DNA of 64,000 nt, from positions 49,868,153-49,932,152 of the forward strand of contig CM019069.1 in NCBI GenBank assembly GCA_009667805.1. Direction: 5' to 3'. The notes beneath the pieces are model-generated. The model was not told where the DNA came from. It was given only the letters and a program-made list of their open reading frames with translations, and made no database searches. How positions within the stretch are numbered: the first letter of the stretch is position 1; the number at the start of each line of letters is the position of its first letter. This DNA comes from Leptobrachium leishanense. Its lineage: Eukaryota > Chordata > Amphibia > Anura > Megophryidae. The position numbers and the translations under genes are program-made. This document shows, piece by piece, positions 1-10,142 of the stretch.

Positions 1-20
1 TTAAGAAAATTAAGAGGAGG

Positions 21-1370
21 GGGCGTGGCCAGCTGTGAAGGGAAGAGGACGCATTTCACTGGAGTTCCGTCTGGGGTCTCTGCGAGGGGGGTTTTCCGGG
101 TGACCCTTTTTGCAAATAGCACTTTGTTGTGGTCCCTGAACTGTTGGCCATCAGGGGTGAACCCTCCGGAGCCTGTGTAGCCCCCCCTCCGGAGCTGAGA
201 CATGAGTCTGGGCATCAGGCCTCGGTGCTGTGCTTTGCCGGCGGCCATCTTGGGGCCTGTTTCCCAGCCTTGCTGCATTATTTCCCTGCTCCGTGTACGA
301 ACCCTTACTGGGTGGACAGCTGCTGCCTGCTGGGAGGATGGAGGGCCCCCATCCCCCAGGTGTTGCAGTGGTCGATGTGCTGAGAGTGAGATGCAGAGAC
401 GGTTGTTCCCCTCGCCCACCCGATGAGAAAATGGATGTGATTGCAGGCCTAGAGGCCTGTTTGGAGTTGCTGGGGGAGGCGGATTCGGCCCCACTTACAC
501 GGGGAACGTGGCGCCAGATGATGGCCGTGCTATGGTGCTGCAGAGGAGCAGAAACTTCCCACGATGACGGGTCTGGAATGGCCTTACCTCACTGGTGGTG
601 CTACGAGTCGGATGGAGGTGGTGGAGGAATGCGATCAGCTGCAATGAATTGGGAGGCCTGGAGGACGACCGGCAGCTAGTTCCCCTGTCTTCGACGGTGG
701 AGTGTGCTCCGGACAGTGGGGATACGCTGACCACCAGGAGGTGCGTGGCTGAGGTCGCTGAGGAGAAGGCTGCCGTTTGTCTCTTCGTGACATTCACGGC
801 GGCGGAGCCTCTGGTAGATGGTGAGCTGCCCTTCAGAGTGGCACAATTGGGCTCTCAACCACGCGGAGATCTCTGCCCGGCGACAGGAGATGTCTGGAGC
901 TAGCTGGTCCGACGGGTCTTAGGTACGGTGGTCACTCTTCATGGAGATACCCACCCAATCCTCTGGCTGGATACGGGATGAAGAGGACTTTCTGTTTTTC
1001 CCTTCTCTGGTGCCAGGCCCATTTTTGATTTCCAGTGCCCCCCTCTTTTCACTTTCTGCTTATTCTCTGACCCCCCTCTGCCCCTTTTATCTCCCTGAGG
1101 GCTGAGATTTTTGATTCCCTGAGACCTGCCCCATAGTTTTTATGTTTCTGCGGACTTTTGTTTTTGAGGACTCAGACTTTTGCCAAGTTTTTGTGCTCTC
1201 TCTCCCCCCCCCTCCCGGTCTGTTTTTTGACTTTTGCCTTTGAGACACCCCCCTCTCCCTCATGTGTCTACCGTGAGAGTATATTTTCTGGGTCCTGCGA
1301 GGCCTTCTTTGCTGATTGTTCTGTGACCTTCTTCGTAAAAGTAAAAATTATAAATGCAAAAAAAAAGGAA
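21..1370 (+). mobile_element. Non-LTR retroelement, complete insertion (family A, copy 1)
   Basis: The segment is bounded by an 18-bp direct repeat, aagaaaattaagaggagg, at 3-20 and again at 1371-1388. This is the long target-site duplication expected from LINE-machinery insertion. The body starts GC-rich (gggcgtggcc) and ends in a pyrimidine-rich stretch, then a 3' end reading gaggccttctttgctgattg and an A-rich tail at 1337-1370. The same 3' end occurs in the insertion at 54743-56163, so the two are one family. Several short open frames overlap in 129-903, but none resembles a known protein. I read it as a short non-autonomous element mobilised in trans by an L1-type LINE. Family name unknown. 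Confidence 0.7.
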
Positions 1371-1388
1371 AAGAAAATTAAGAGGAGG

Positions 1389-1525
1389 ATTGAGGGAGAT
1401 TGGACGTGATGTGTTGTGAACTCTATGACTCTATTTCATGTAAAGTAATGAGGAAGGTGGACGATTACCAACTTACTTTGCCATGGTTCATTGTAACATA
1501 ATAATGATCATTATTGCTTTATACA
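1389..1525. other. Short spacer, no feature seen
   Basis: AT-rich sequence between two repeats. Nothing recognisable was seen. Confidence 0.4.
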
Positions 1526-2144
1526 GGGCTATATTACAATCCAAGCGTTAAAACGTGCGCGCAAGGGAAGAAAAACTGCGCCCGCAGTTTTCCCCCTTGC
1601 GCCTGCGTTTTAACGCTGGATTACAATGCAGGCGCATTTTAACGCTGGATTACATTACATACTCCATTGAGTTTCCCCCTGCCGGTCACGCGAGATCCGG
1701 CCGGTCGACGTAGTGATACGCAGGGAGAGACTTGGGGGAGACTTTTCCCCCCAGTCTTTCCCTGCTCCCGTCGGCCGGAGGAGCCTCGTTCCTCGCCGCG
1801 GGACAGGAGATGAGTTTCTGATGAATTTTCTTATTTTTTAGGCTGGTGTTAACAGATTCTGCAGAAGCGGAATCCATTAACACCAAGTCCTGGCTGTGGT
1901 TAACTTTTTGCTAATCAGCACTAGTAGATTGTAATCCAGCGCTGATTAACACTTTGTGCTCCCTATACTTAACATGGGGAGCACAAAGTACAGTGACCTC
2001 GCGCTGAAAAGCACAAGGTACCAAACGCAAACGGGTTACTTAACCTGTTTGCGTTTGGATTGTAATATGCGGTAAACACCGCAGCAAACGTTAATGGTCA
2101 CGCAAGTGAGCGTTAACATTTGCGTTAAGAGTGTAATTTGGCCC
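1526..2144. repeat. Palindromic MITE-like repeat (GGGCTATATTACAATC ends)
   Basis: The left end GGGCTATATTACAATC and the right end, read on the minus strand as GGGCCAAATTACACTC, form imperfect terminal inverted repeats. The interior is rich in short GCGTTAAC-type words and inverted segments. The ends resemble those of the larger element at 50536-51701 (GGGCTCTATTACATTC). No coding capacity was seen, so this is likely a non-autonomous DNA transposon. Confidence 0.5.
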
Positions 2145-2150
2145 ACAGTG

Positions 2151-2882
2151 GGCGCTATTCTGTACCCGGTGTTAAAATGGGGACACAAAGGGGGAAAAAC
2201 TGCACCTGCAGGTTTCCCCATAGCGTCCCCATTTTAGGACCATATTCTGGGGCAGGCGCTAATTCAGCAGGCTGCCCCAGAACGCAGCACATTGCTGCCG
2301 TGCCGCCGCGAGTATCACCTCCTGGAGTCCATAGGACTCTATGAAGGGTTGCAATACCGGGCCGTGAGACCTGCACGATCTCGCTCTCGCGTGATCGAGC
2401 AGGGCTGTGGAGTGATTTGTGGAGGGAGATAGGGACTATTTGTCCCCAGTATCACTCTGCTCCTGGAGGCCTGAAGTGGTGGATCAGGCCACCGTTCTCG
2501 TCGCAGGATGAGAGGTGAGTATCTGATTTATTGTGGGAGTTTTAGCTGGTTCTAACGGAATCTGCAAAAGTGGAATCAGTTAGCACCAGCTTATAGGAGG
2601 CACTAAATTGTAGGTTTGCGCATCGGTGGGGTAATTAGCTTTAGGACTTTCTATTGCCTTACTTATCCTAACGCTAATTACTGGTCGCGCTCTCCATGTT
2701 ATGCATAGGATGCGCAAAGTACAGTAAGCTCACGCTGCTAGCGCAATCACCGATGCACTAACGGATTTTTTAAAGTGTTTAGCATTAGGAAGGGAATATG
2801 GGGGCATACCTTAAAGTCCCTTTCCTGACGTTAATGCTTACTCACCCGAACACTAGCGTTAGCGTTCACTAGGGAATAGTGC
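2151..2882. repeat. MITE-like repeat (GGCGCTATTC... ends)
   Basis: The element begins ggcgctattctgtacccg and ends with the approximate inverse, ctagggaatagtgctc. It shares internal sequence (ggtttccc, the cacctcctggagtccatagg segment) with partial copies at 14091-14450 and 18133-18600, and its right end with 61127-61205. No protein is encoded. The class is uncertain. Confidence 0.5.
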
Positions 2883-3123
2883 TCAGTGTTATTACACAAT
2901 TTAAATACATATCACTGGTTCACCAGAGGTATATTTAGGTTTGGAGATGCCCTAGGCTCTCCAACCTCTGCTGCCCCAACTGATTATCATCATGAACATG
3001 GCATTAAGAAAAATATTCTTGATCTATAGGGGATATTAAGGCTCGGGTCAGATGGCGCAGTGATCACATCCGTGTTGCCGCACATTTTAACGTCCGTGGT
3101 AGCATATAATTATGATTAATAGA

Positions 3124-3957
3124 TGGTGACTGCGGCCAAACTGCTGATCCCTCTGCATTGGAACAAGCAGACGTTACCCTCTTGGCGAGAATGGGTGGCT
3201 AAGGTAGAATTCTTACGCAGGATGGATAACCTGGTAGCGAAGGACCTAGACCAAGTCGAACAATTTGTTATGAATTGGTTTCATTGGGATAACTATGTGA
3301 GCTCGGCACCTGAGAGATGCCTAGAGGTGGCTGACGCATGAACGGGTGGACGGATGGCTGGAGTTTGAATTAGGACGCTAGAGACCCCGATGGAGAATGG
3401 AGAGTCTAGGATCTGCCATTGTCCAAACGCGTGGCCCACCAGTTGGTACGTCAGAGTCCTCTTCCCCCAGGAAGAAGCTGTTCCCTCCCCCCCTCTCTCC
3501 TTTTTTTTTTTTATCTCTCTTCTCCACCTCTTCTCCCCTTTCTGTACTACTTTATTTCCCTGAACTCTGCCCCTTGCTGTAGTGTCTTTTCTCTTGTCTT
3601 TATCGTTGTCCTGTCTGTTTTGTTGGTTTGTCCTGTCTGCTGTTTTGTTATGTTTGTTCTAGTCTGTCTGTTTTCTCACAACCCGGAAGACGTACTTAAA
3701 GGCATTGGACATTTTTCTCAGAAGCTGGTCAGCATTGGTACAGCATCCGATTATAGATGTAGCATGCAGCACCCTGATTTCGACCGGGGTAGGATTCTGC
3801 TTTTTACCAATTGCAAATCAGTATGGTGCTAACCTTACATGACTGCTGCTGTATACATTGCACTACTTGTGTTACCATGTCGGACATGCTAATGTGATTT
3901 ATGCTAATGTATGTTTATTTCTGCTAATAAAAATTTTGATTACAAAAAAAAAATAAA
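3124..3957 (+). mobile_element. 5'-truncated L1/Tx1-like LINE nested in the MITE
   Basis: The insertion is flanked by an 18-bp target duplication, ATAATTATGATTAATAGA, at 3106-3123 and 3958-3975. It ends in an A-rich tail (from about 3943) after aataaaaattttgattac. The 5' part encodes the C-terminal end of an L1-type ORF2 protein, followed by a pyrimidine-rich 3' UTR at 3480-3680. It is a textbook truncated LINE insertion and is younger than the MITE it interrupts. Confidence 0.8.
3126..3341 (+). pseudogene. L1/Tx1-like ORF2 C-terminal fragment
   Basis: About 71 codons are open up to a TGA. The translation contains LLIPLHWNKQTLPSWREW and a following acidic helix ending in WFHWDNYV. The pattern of Leu-Ile-Pro, Trp, then a short spacer and a Trp-Glu/Arg-rich helix is typical of the extreme C-terminus of L1/Tx1 ORF2 proteins, after the reverse transcriptase. 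The endonuclease and reverse transcriptase domains are absent because the copy is 5'-truncated, so it cannot be functional. Family recognition is from pattern memory, not a search. Confidence 0.65.
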
Positions 3958-4417
3958 ATAATTATGATTAATAGAGACCCACACACGAAGTACGTACGCA
4001 CAGAAGTGTGGACGCACAACGGACGTGGAAAACGGACGCAAATTAGGCAAGAACGTAAAACCGCTAGAACGGACGTGCGGAGTGCGCCACGTCCGCATAG
4101 CTTTGTGTGTGAGTGATGGAACCTAGTCAGACGAACTGCATTTTTGACGTACAAAATGGTTTTTCATATTAATTTATTTTCCCATCTACATCAGTCAAAA
4201 AAAATGTCAGTCAAAAAACGGACCGTGTGGCCATACCTTGTCGTCAGTCAGAAAGTACGTCCGTTGTGCACCGACGCACAGCCCGCACAGAATGCGTTCG
4301 TCTGACCCTAGCCTTAAAAAAAAATTTGAACAAAAGCGAAAACCTTGTTTACACCAAGTGATTTCTGACTACGTTTATGATCATTTAGAGACACTTTGAT
4401 GGAAGTTTTAGTAATGT

Positions 4418-4505
4418 TAATAGGTACATAGGCTGAAAAAAGACACGCGTCCATCGAGTTCAGCCTGTCACACATTACCTACTGCTGTTGATAATGCGCA
4501 GCTCG
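4418..4505. repeat. LINE 3'-region remnant
   Basis: The stretch around acataggctgaaaaaagaca and tccatcgagttcagcctg is a widespread vertebrate repeat associated with CR1/L2-like LINE 3' regions. Only a short, diverged piece remains. Confidence 0.4.
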
Positions 4506-5233
4506 GTTATAAAAAAAAATTGTCTTGTATGAACCAAATCATCAGGAAATTTCTGCTGATTTTATACATCCAATTTTTGTTTGTGCTGCGATTTGGTTTG
4601 TCTGAATGTTGGCAGTGAATTTGTTTTTTGCAAAAATTACAGTGCTGCAAGGGTCCACGTGCAGTTTCATTGATTTGTTAATCGGAAGATCCAACAATCT
4701 GGAAATTCTGTTGAATCGCAATTTGTCCCAAAATAATTGCACAAGTCTAGAAAACAGCCAGTGATCAAACGGAGCAGGAGCGTGTGGGACAAAGTTCCTC
4801 CACTATTTTTGCATGGGTAACGGAGTTCTCATCTCAATGTATCCCACACATAGGCCGAAGAACTGGGAAGGGGGACAAATCCCCCAGGTGATCATTAGTG
4901 GGGGTTGATCCCCCTCCAGCAGTTTTATAACTATTTTGCTTTTGTTTGTGGTTGCCAGTAGTTCCAGATCACTTTATTATTCTACAACAAATGAATATTT
5001 AGCCCTTTTACGGAAAACTTCTATTTTGTATTTTGCTTATTTCTCTAAAAGATGTTTCACATTAAACGCAGTCTTGGGAATATTTTTTACTTTCAAAAAG
5101 AAAGAAACTATTTCATTCATTGTGTTAACTGTCCTTCGATCTAACATCCTTTTTTATGAAACCTTTCAGGCTTTAAGGGTTAAATCATCCTTCAGGAGTT
5201 TTATAAATTATCATAAAAATCAGTGTTACATAC
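4506..5233. other. WIPF1 intron downstream of the large exon
   Basis: No coding exon, RNA gene or clear repeat was recognised. The last exons of WIPF1, encoding the WASP-binding motif, were looked for on the minus strand between 1 and 5233 and were not found. Confidence 0.5.
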
Positions 5234-6010
5234 CTGATCGACCAGGTGGATCTCGTACGGGTGGAGGCGGCCTCTCATTTGGAGGTGGGGGAGGCGGTGG
5301 ACCAGATCTTGAAAGTGGCAAAGAAGGAGGAGCGAGCCCAGTTAAGGATAAATTACGCCGTGGAAGACTTGGCATATCATCCATGCCACTAGGAGTAGGA
5401 GGAAGAGCAGGAGGAGGTCCTGGTCTTCCTGGAGGCAGAGGTGGAGCTTGTGAAGATGGAATTGGTCTTGGTGTACCAGGAACAGGCGGTTTATTATTTT
5501 GAGGTGGTGGTGGCGGAGCGACATCTCTGTTGAGAGACGGTCTATTTCCCATTGGAGGAGGGGGAGGTCTGTCATCAATTGCTCGACTTTGAGGGCTTTG
5601 AGAAAGTGTTGGCTTGTTCATAGAGGGAAAAGATGGAGGAGTTGTGGTCATCTGTCTGTTTCCACCAAATGCTTGGACTTTGTTTGGAGTTGGATGTGAT
5701 GGGACAGATGGAGCAGAGATTGGGCTCATCTGCCTGTTTCCTGATGGAACCGGTGGAGGACCTCTGTTATGCAGGTTTGAAGCAATCGGTCGAGGAGCAT
5801 TTGGTACTGCAGGAGGAACATTATCTGATCTAGAGCCAAAATCATTTCTAGGCGGCGGATGCATTCGATTTCTTGGGGTTTCAGGAGCATTGCTTCTTAT
5901 CCCCATAGGAAGAGAAGGACCCCTTGAAGGTCCACCTGATGGAGTAGGTGGTCTTGGAGTTGACATTCTTCCACCAGCAGGTAACATTGGTGGTCTACTT
6001 CCCACTGACT
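5234..6010 (-). CDS. WIPF1: WIPF1 large proline-rich exon (residues about 120-379)
   Basis: WIP is a cytosolic adaptor that binds actin, profilin, SH3 proteins and WASP/N-WASP to control branched actin assembly. This 777-bp exon encodes the proline-rich core. On the minus strand it follows a TTTGTTTCAG acceptor (AG at 6012-6011) and ends in a GTATGT donor (5233-5228). It starts in phase 1, completing Glu120, and reads SVGSRPPMLPAGG, then many Pro-rich SH3-type motifs, QNNKPPVPGTPRP, NLSLTGLAPP and finally ERPPPPVRDPPGRS. These blocks match vertebrate WIPF1 better than WIPF2 or WIPF3. The exon has no stop, frameshift or transposon insertion. It ends in phase 1, so about 125 C-terminal residues, including the WASP-binding segment, are expected further left, outside the window. 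Confidence 0.95.
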
Positions 6011-6151
6011 CTGAAACAACACATAATATTCAGTATTCATTCTCTAATACGGTGCTTTACATTTGACACTATTATACATTGCACGCCATGAAACAAATGC
6101 GAGAAACTGTTAACCCAATCCGTCAAAATCTGAACAATGAATAAGCTATAC

Positions 6152-6335
6152 CAGTGGTTCCAAACTCCGGTCCTCAAGTCCCCCTAACAGGCTACATTTT
6201 AAGGATCACCTTGGGGGAAATGCAGACTGAATCCTGCAAGCACTGAGCAGCAAATCATATCACCTGTGCTGGACTTTGGATATCTGGCAAACCTGGCCTG
6301 TTAGGGGGACCTGAGGACCAGGGATCGAACCACTT
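6152..6335. mobile_element. hAT-type MITE (CAGTGGTTCC ends)
   Basis: The element begins CAGTGGTTCCAAACTC and ends with the approximate inverse, GATCGAACCACTT. Candidate 8-bp target duplications are agctatac (6144-6151) and ctctatac (6336-6343), matching at 6 of 8. The element at 62268-62450 is a second copy. It is non-coding and lies in the WIPF1 intron between the large exon and the poly-Gly exon. Confidence 0.65.
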
Positions 6336-6373
6336 CTCTATACTGTACACATCTGTAAAAGTATAATGACATC

Positions 6374-7392
6374 CAGGGCCGGATTAAGATTTCTATGGGC
6401 CTGGAGCTGAATATTTTGGTGGGCTTTTTTTTAATTTAGTGAAATGAAAACATATTTTCAGTTATTTAATAGTGCAGATACGGGTATATCTAACCAGGCA
6501 GTTACTGTGTGATAAATTTTTCATTAAGATTTCAATCATTTACAGCTTGTAAAATTATTTTTTCCCATTTTATCATCCAACCCATTGTGGTTTTATATTC
6601 TATAGGGAATTCTTGTTAAAAACATGTGAAATGAGAACCTGTTACTGCATTTTTTCTGAGAAAATATACAATTTTAACAAACAAAATAAAAAATAAAAAA
6701 ATGTTTGCTTGTGTTTTGGAGGATGATGATTTATGAATAATATGACTATGTATAAAACACTGTCAAGAGATCATTTTTTGCTCCTAGTGTGGGAAATTAA
6801 AAGTTGAGTAATGGCAGTGTTATTGCTCATTTTATATGTGACAAATGGATAATGCCATCGCTTTCGAACTAGACATAAGTAATACTTTTTTTTGTTTTAT
6901 TTTAGATTTTACATGGTCATGTTTGGTATCTCTGCAAAGGCCAGACTCTGACATGTTCAATGACACCTCACTTAACCTTGTGAGGTGTAAAGATTAGTGA
7001 TGCAGGCGTCCAAAGTCCCCCAGTGCACTTCGCTGCAGTGCGGCGGTTTAGGTTTTGATGTAACAATTCGTGACAACAGATTGTGCCATCACCTCCACAC
7101 TTGTTGGTGACATGAGAAATGTGATGGTGAGTTAGTGCAGCATCATTGTTCACTTTATAATTGAAAAGTGAAAAATATTGCTGTGCTAGAAAGAGAGAAA
7201 GAAATATTTATTATTATTTCACGCTCTGGCCTTTCCAGTGATACCTCACATGACCCTGTAGCTGCTATGGAGTTGGAGATACAGGGGTCCAAATGCCCAT
7301 CAATGCAGATATAGTTATCCTTTCTGTGGACCTATTCTGGGGCATGGGCCTGGAGCTGCTGCTCCATCAACCCCTATGTTAATACGGCCCTT
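6374..7392. mobile_element. Non-autonomous hAT element (CAGGGCCGGATTAA family)
   Basis: The ends are CAGGGCCGGATTAAGA and its approximate inverse, TTAATACGGCCCTT. Flanking 8-bp direct repeats are atgacatc (6366-6373) and gtgacatc (7393-7400), matching at 7 of 8 as expected for hAT. The AT-rich interior has no transposase. It shares internal blocks (atggtcatgtttggtatc, tccaatgatacctcacat-like) with 39549-40361 and with 28676-29500. It sits in a WIPF1 intron. Confidence 0.75.
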
Positions 7393-7544
7393 GTGACATC
7401 TAGTAGTAGTAGCTCACATCACTGTGGTTTTCAATATGTGTGAACTTGTTTCTGCATACAGGACTTTAATCTTAATTAATCCAAATTTAATCCCACTCCA
7501 CATTCTAGAAGGTGAAATAAATACATTCTACCAGCAATAGTTAC

Positions 7545-7724
7545 CATTTTCTCTGCTTCCAGCAGATCGAAGTCTTGGCATCCCTCCCTGGAACAAGCCA
7601 CCTAAACCGGGAGGTCCACCAAATCCGCCTCCACCACCACCGCCACCTCCTCCCATGCCGCCACCACCTCCACCGCCGCCACCACCACCACCACCACCTC
7701 CTCCTCCGGGTGACACCTTTGGGT
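7545..7724 (-). CDS. WIPF1: WIPF1 poly-glycine exon (residues 60-119)
   Basis: Read on the minus strand, the exon follows an acceptor with AG at 7726-7725 and ends before the donor GTAACT at 7544. It is 180 bp, phase 1 to phase 1. After NPKVSP it encodes 17 consecutive Gly, one Met, 10 more Gly, then FGGPPGLGGLFQGGMPRLRS and AGSREN. The GGPPGLGGLFQ-G-MP-LRS block is diagnostic for WIPF1. Poly-Gly between WH2 and the Pro-rich core is normal for the family, but its length varies between species. The GGN codons form a near-microsatellite, so length polymorphism is likely. Confidence 0.93.
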
Positions 7725-7959
7725 CTATTGTAGCAGAACAGACAAGCAAATTATTTTCATAAAAAATATTAAATACACTACTGAGCTATGCAATTAATTG
7801 CAATAAAACACCAAAATAAATAAATAGAAGCTATTAACAATATATTACAGGTTTTCACAGGCCTCTACAAAGAGACTATCCTTTTAATGATTGACCTCTC
7901 CTTTTGACTGCACCACCCCCTTTTAACCCAGCAGGCAGTAGAGAAATAAATTGACTTAC
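7725..7959 (-). other. Short WIPF1 intron (235 bp)
   Basis: This is the only WIPF1 intron in the window without a recognisable transposon. It has a GTAAGT donor, and a pyrimidine-rich region precedes the ATAG acceptor. Confidence 0.8.
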
Positions 7960-8089
7960 TATCCAGAACTGGACAACTGCGGTCATTGGTGACAGCCTTC
8001 TTGAGCTTTCTGCCTTTGGAAATGTCAGATAGGAGCGCATTTCGACCTGACTGCTCATTTCTTGTTAATGCAGGTTTCTCCGTATTCGC
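7960..8089 (-). CDS. WIPF1: WIPF1 WH2 exon (residues 17-60)
   Basis: This 130-bp exon encodes the WH2 motif that binds monomeric actin. On the minus strand it follows the acceptor TTTGCTTTCTCCAG (AG at 8091-8090) and ends before the donor GTAAGT (7959-7954). The translation starts ANTEKPALTRNEQSGRN, continues ALLSDISKGRKLKKAVTNDR and ends SCPVLD. Vertebrate WIPF1 has ANTEKP, GRNALLSDISKGKKLKK and VTNDRSAP at the same places, so the helix and the LKK actin-contact motif are conserved. Phase is 0 in and 1 out, joining correctly to both neighbours. A different frame is open through this exon, but only this frame gives WIPF1 and matches the splice phases. Confidence 0.95.
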
Positions 8090-8350
8090 CTGGAGAAAGC
8101 AAATAAAATAGCATGTAAATCCTATCCATCACATACTGCGCATTCTCTTATAACAGAAGCGAGGTGACCTCAGGACGTCGACTTTTAAAAACATAAGGCT
8201 TCATAGCCAAGTTAGAAAAATATTCTTATTTCCATTTCCCTGTCTGAGCTTTAATGACCTTAACGGGCCGTTATAGGGAAAACAGTGCAAGCCCTATCTC
8301 AGAGAGGTATTTAATTTTAATTTGAATGGCCTAGGAAATTGTGAAATATA

Positions 8351-9294
8351 CAGGGTTATTCAAAGAGAGTCGATCAGGCCCCGAAATGTAACTAGACACT
8401 GAAATTCAGCGAACGGTGACATTTCGGGGCCATTCGACTATTCAGAGAGCAGGCAATTCGTCAAATTGTGACGAATTGCCTGCACATACGGTGCCTGTTC
8501 GAGGGCAGTAAATCCCCCATAGAGAAGCAATGTTTCGTCTATTCAGAGAACACCAAACAGCTGAGAAAAGTTGCCGAAATTCCCTGCTGTTCGGTGGTTT
8601 CAGTCGACTGATTTATTCAGGTGATTCCCATAGGCTTCAATGTTAAAAATATTCCCGATTTAATTCAATATCTAACAAACCATTTATTATTATTATATTC
8701 TGCAGTAAAAAAGTTTCTTTATTCATTGATTTTTTTTAGGATCTTTGAGGCATTTTTTGGGATTTTTTGCAAACTTTTTTTCTGAGTTTTTTTTTTTAAT
8801 TGTTTTTTTCCTTTTTCTGTAACAGACCTTTTTATTATCATAAAAATAGATTTAAATAGATTGTAAATAGATTTAATTTAATTTAAATTCCAGGCATTTT
8901 TGTTCAGTAGTTTCTTTGCAAACAGCGTTTCAATTCTCAATCTTTCAAGAGTACTGTTTTGTTTTTTTTTCACCTCCTTCGTCTGCGTGCCGGCTTTTTC
9001 CAGCAGCTGCTCTGCGCTGTGATCGATGGCTGCTCGGGTTTCTCCGGCGTGTACGGAGGGGTTAATCCAGCTGGTTTCTGCGGGTTTCGGTGAGTGTTCG
9101 ATGAGTGTTCGAGGGGGGATTGTGGCGAGTGTTCGGCAGGTTTGCGGCGGTTTTCCCTACAATACGGGGCCCTGCCGTGCTTGCTGAATACACCGCAGGG
9201 TCGGCGAAATAGGATCGCCGAATCGCCCCGAAGTGCAGGGAACGAAAAGTCACCATACGTACGGTGACTTTACGATTCTTTTTGAATAACCCTG
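8351..9294. mobile_element. Palindromic DNA element (CAGGGTTATTCA family, 0.94 kb)
   Basis: The left end CAGGGTTATTCAAAGAG and right end TTTTTGAATAACCCTG form terminal inverted repeats. The interior contains several further inverted words built on gaattcg/cgaat and tcaccgt. Related copies are 29228-29409, 51945-52717 and the interrupted one from 63491. No transposase was seen. It lies in the WIPF1 intron between the first coding exon and the WH2 exon. Confidence 0.65.
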
Positions 9295-9923
9295 TTAGCC
9301 TGTTAGTACTCCAACCCTGATTTTAACCTAAGCAGAACTCTTGTAAACCTACCATCGCCATAGACGTCCATTGCTCTGGAACCCGGGGGCAGGGTTGGAT
9401 GCAGTCCCTGGACAGCTCACAGCTCAATGTAAGAGTCCATGGGATAGGTTAAACTCACAAAACAACTCCAAGGGGTAAACGCACAGGATTACACTAGAGA
9501 CTGATTAAAATACCAAGTGCATATCATTCTTTTAAGCTCTTTAATTTTATTCTTAGTTTTGATTCATTGCTTCTTACTGTTATTGTTTATAATGCTCAGA
9601 GGTTTTTTTTTTGAGAGTTCAATAAATTAATATTGAATATTATATCATATAGAGAATTATAATATTGAATATTTTTCTATTCAATATTATATGTAAAAAG
9701 CATATGTTCATGACAGAGGTGAGTAAACACACGATTCAGGCCCGCTCGTATATCTGTGATCATTATTTGTGGGTCTTAAATTATTTTTTCCATCTGTGTT
9801 TCAATAACCTTTACGTAGTGTATTAAACAGATTTAGTTTTTTAACATACAGAATATAATTCTTTCATATAATGCACTGTCTCATTCTTAGGTTGATACAA
9901 AATCCCATGGGCAGCCTATGTAC

Positions 9924-9971
9924 CTGTACAAATGTGGCTGGCGGAGGTGGAGGTGGAGGGGGGACAGGCAT
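9924..9971 (-). CDS. WIPF1: WIPF1 first coding exon (residues 1-16)
   Basis: The initiator ATG is at 9971-9969 on the minus strand, with A at -3 (gaagATGc). The 16 codons read MPVPPPPPPPPATFVQ, matching the MPVPPPP-(P)-TF start of vertebrate WIPF1, a profilin-binding-type poly-Pro start. The exon ends at 9924 before the donor GTACAT, in phase 0, which fits the next exon starting at ANTEKP. Upstream, the run TTTTTTCTCTGATAG puts a likely acceptor at 10010-10009, so about 37 bp of 5' UTR (10008-9972) belong to this exon and at least one non-coding first exon lies further right. It is too short for ordinary ORF detection. Confidence 0.9.
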
Positions 9972-10142
9972 CTTCCAAAAATGTCTCTTCTATTCCTTAC
10001 TGCTGCACCTATCAGAGAAAAAAACAAAACAACAATTCATTGTAAGCAAACATGTTGACATTGGTGATTATTATCAGTGACATGCAATGAATTGAAAACA
10101 TATTTGCTACATTTTGCCCAGAAATCGTTTACAACTACTTTA

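Larger units (their letters stand above)
3040..4313. mobile_element. PIF/Harbinger-type MITE (family B) interrupted by a LINE
   Basis: The ends read GGCTCGGGTCAGA and TCTGACCCTAGCC, an inverted repeat, flanked by TTAA on both sides. Other copies of this superfamily in the window show TTA flanks, so the TWA duplication of PIF/Harbinger elements fits best. The nearest full relative is 59622-60068, which lacks the central insertion. Removing the LINE at 3124-3957 leaves about 420 bp, close to that relative. No transposase is encoded. Confidence 0.7.

Noticed and set aside
129..903. Several 60-149-codon frames in the first kilobase
   Set aside because: They overlap in many frames within a GC-rich retroelement and resemble no protein.
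1..5233. C-terminal WIPF1 exons encoding the WASP-binding motif
   Set aside because: Searched by eye for the FHP...DLPPPEP-type sequence on the minus strand and not found, so they are assumed to lie outside the window.
4936..6066. Plus-strand Gly-rich open frames opposite the large exon
   Set aside because: They are the antisense of WIPF1 proline codons. Splice sites and homology fix the minus strand.
7876..8058. A 60-codon minus-strand frame through the WH2 exon
   Set aside because: It is a different frame from the one giving ANTEKP and LLSDISKG, and it does not fit the splice phases.
5234..9971. Alternative identity as WIPF2 or WIPF3
   Set aside because: ALLSDISKG-KLKK, VTNDRS, GGPPGLGGLFQ and QNNKPPVP-TPRP match WIPF1. 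WIPF2 has a different WH2 (ALLQDICKG) and lacks the long poly-Gly.
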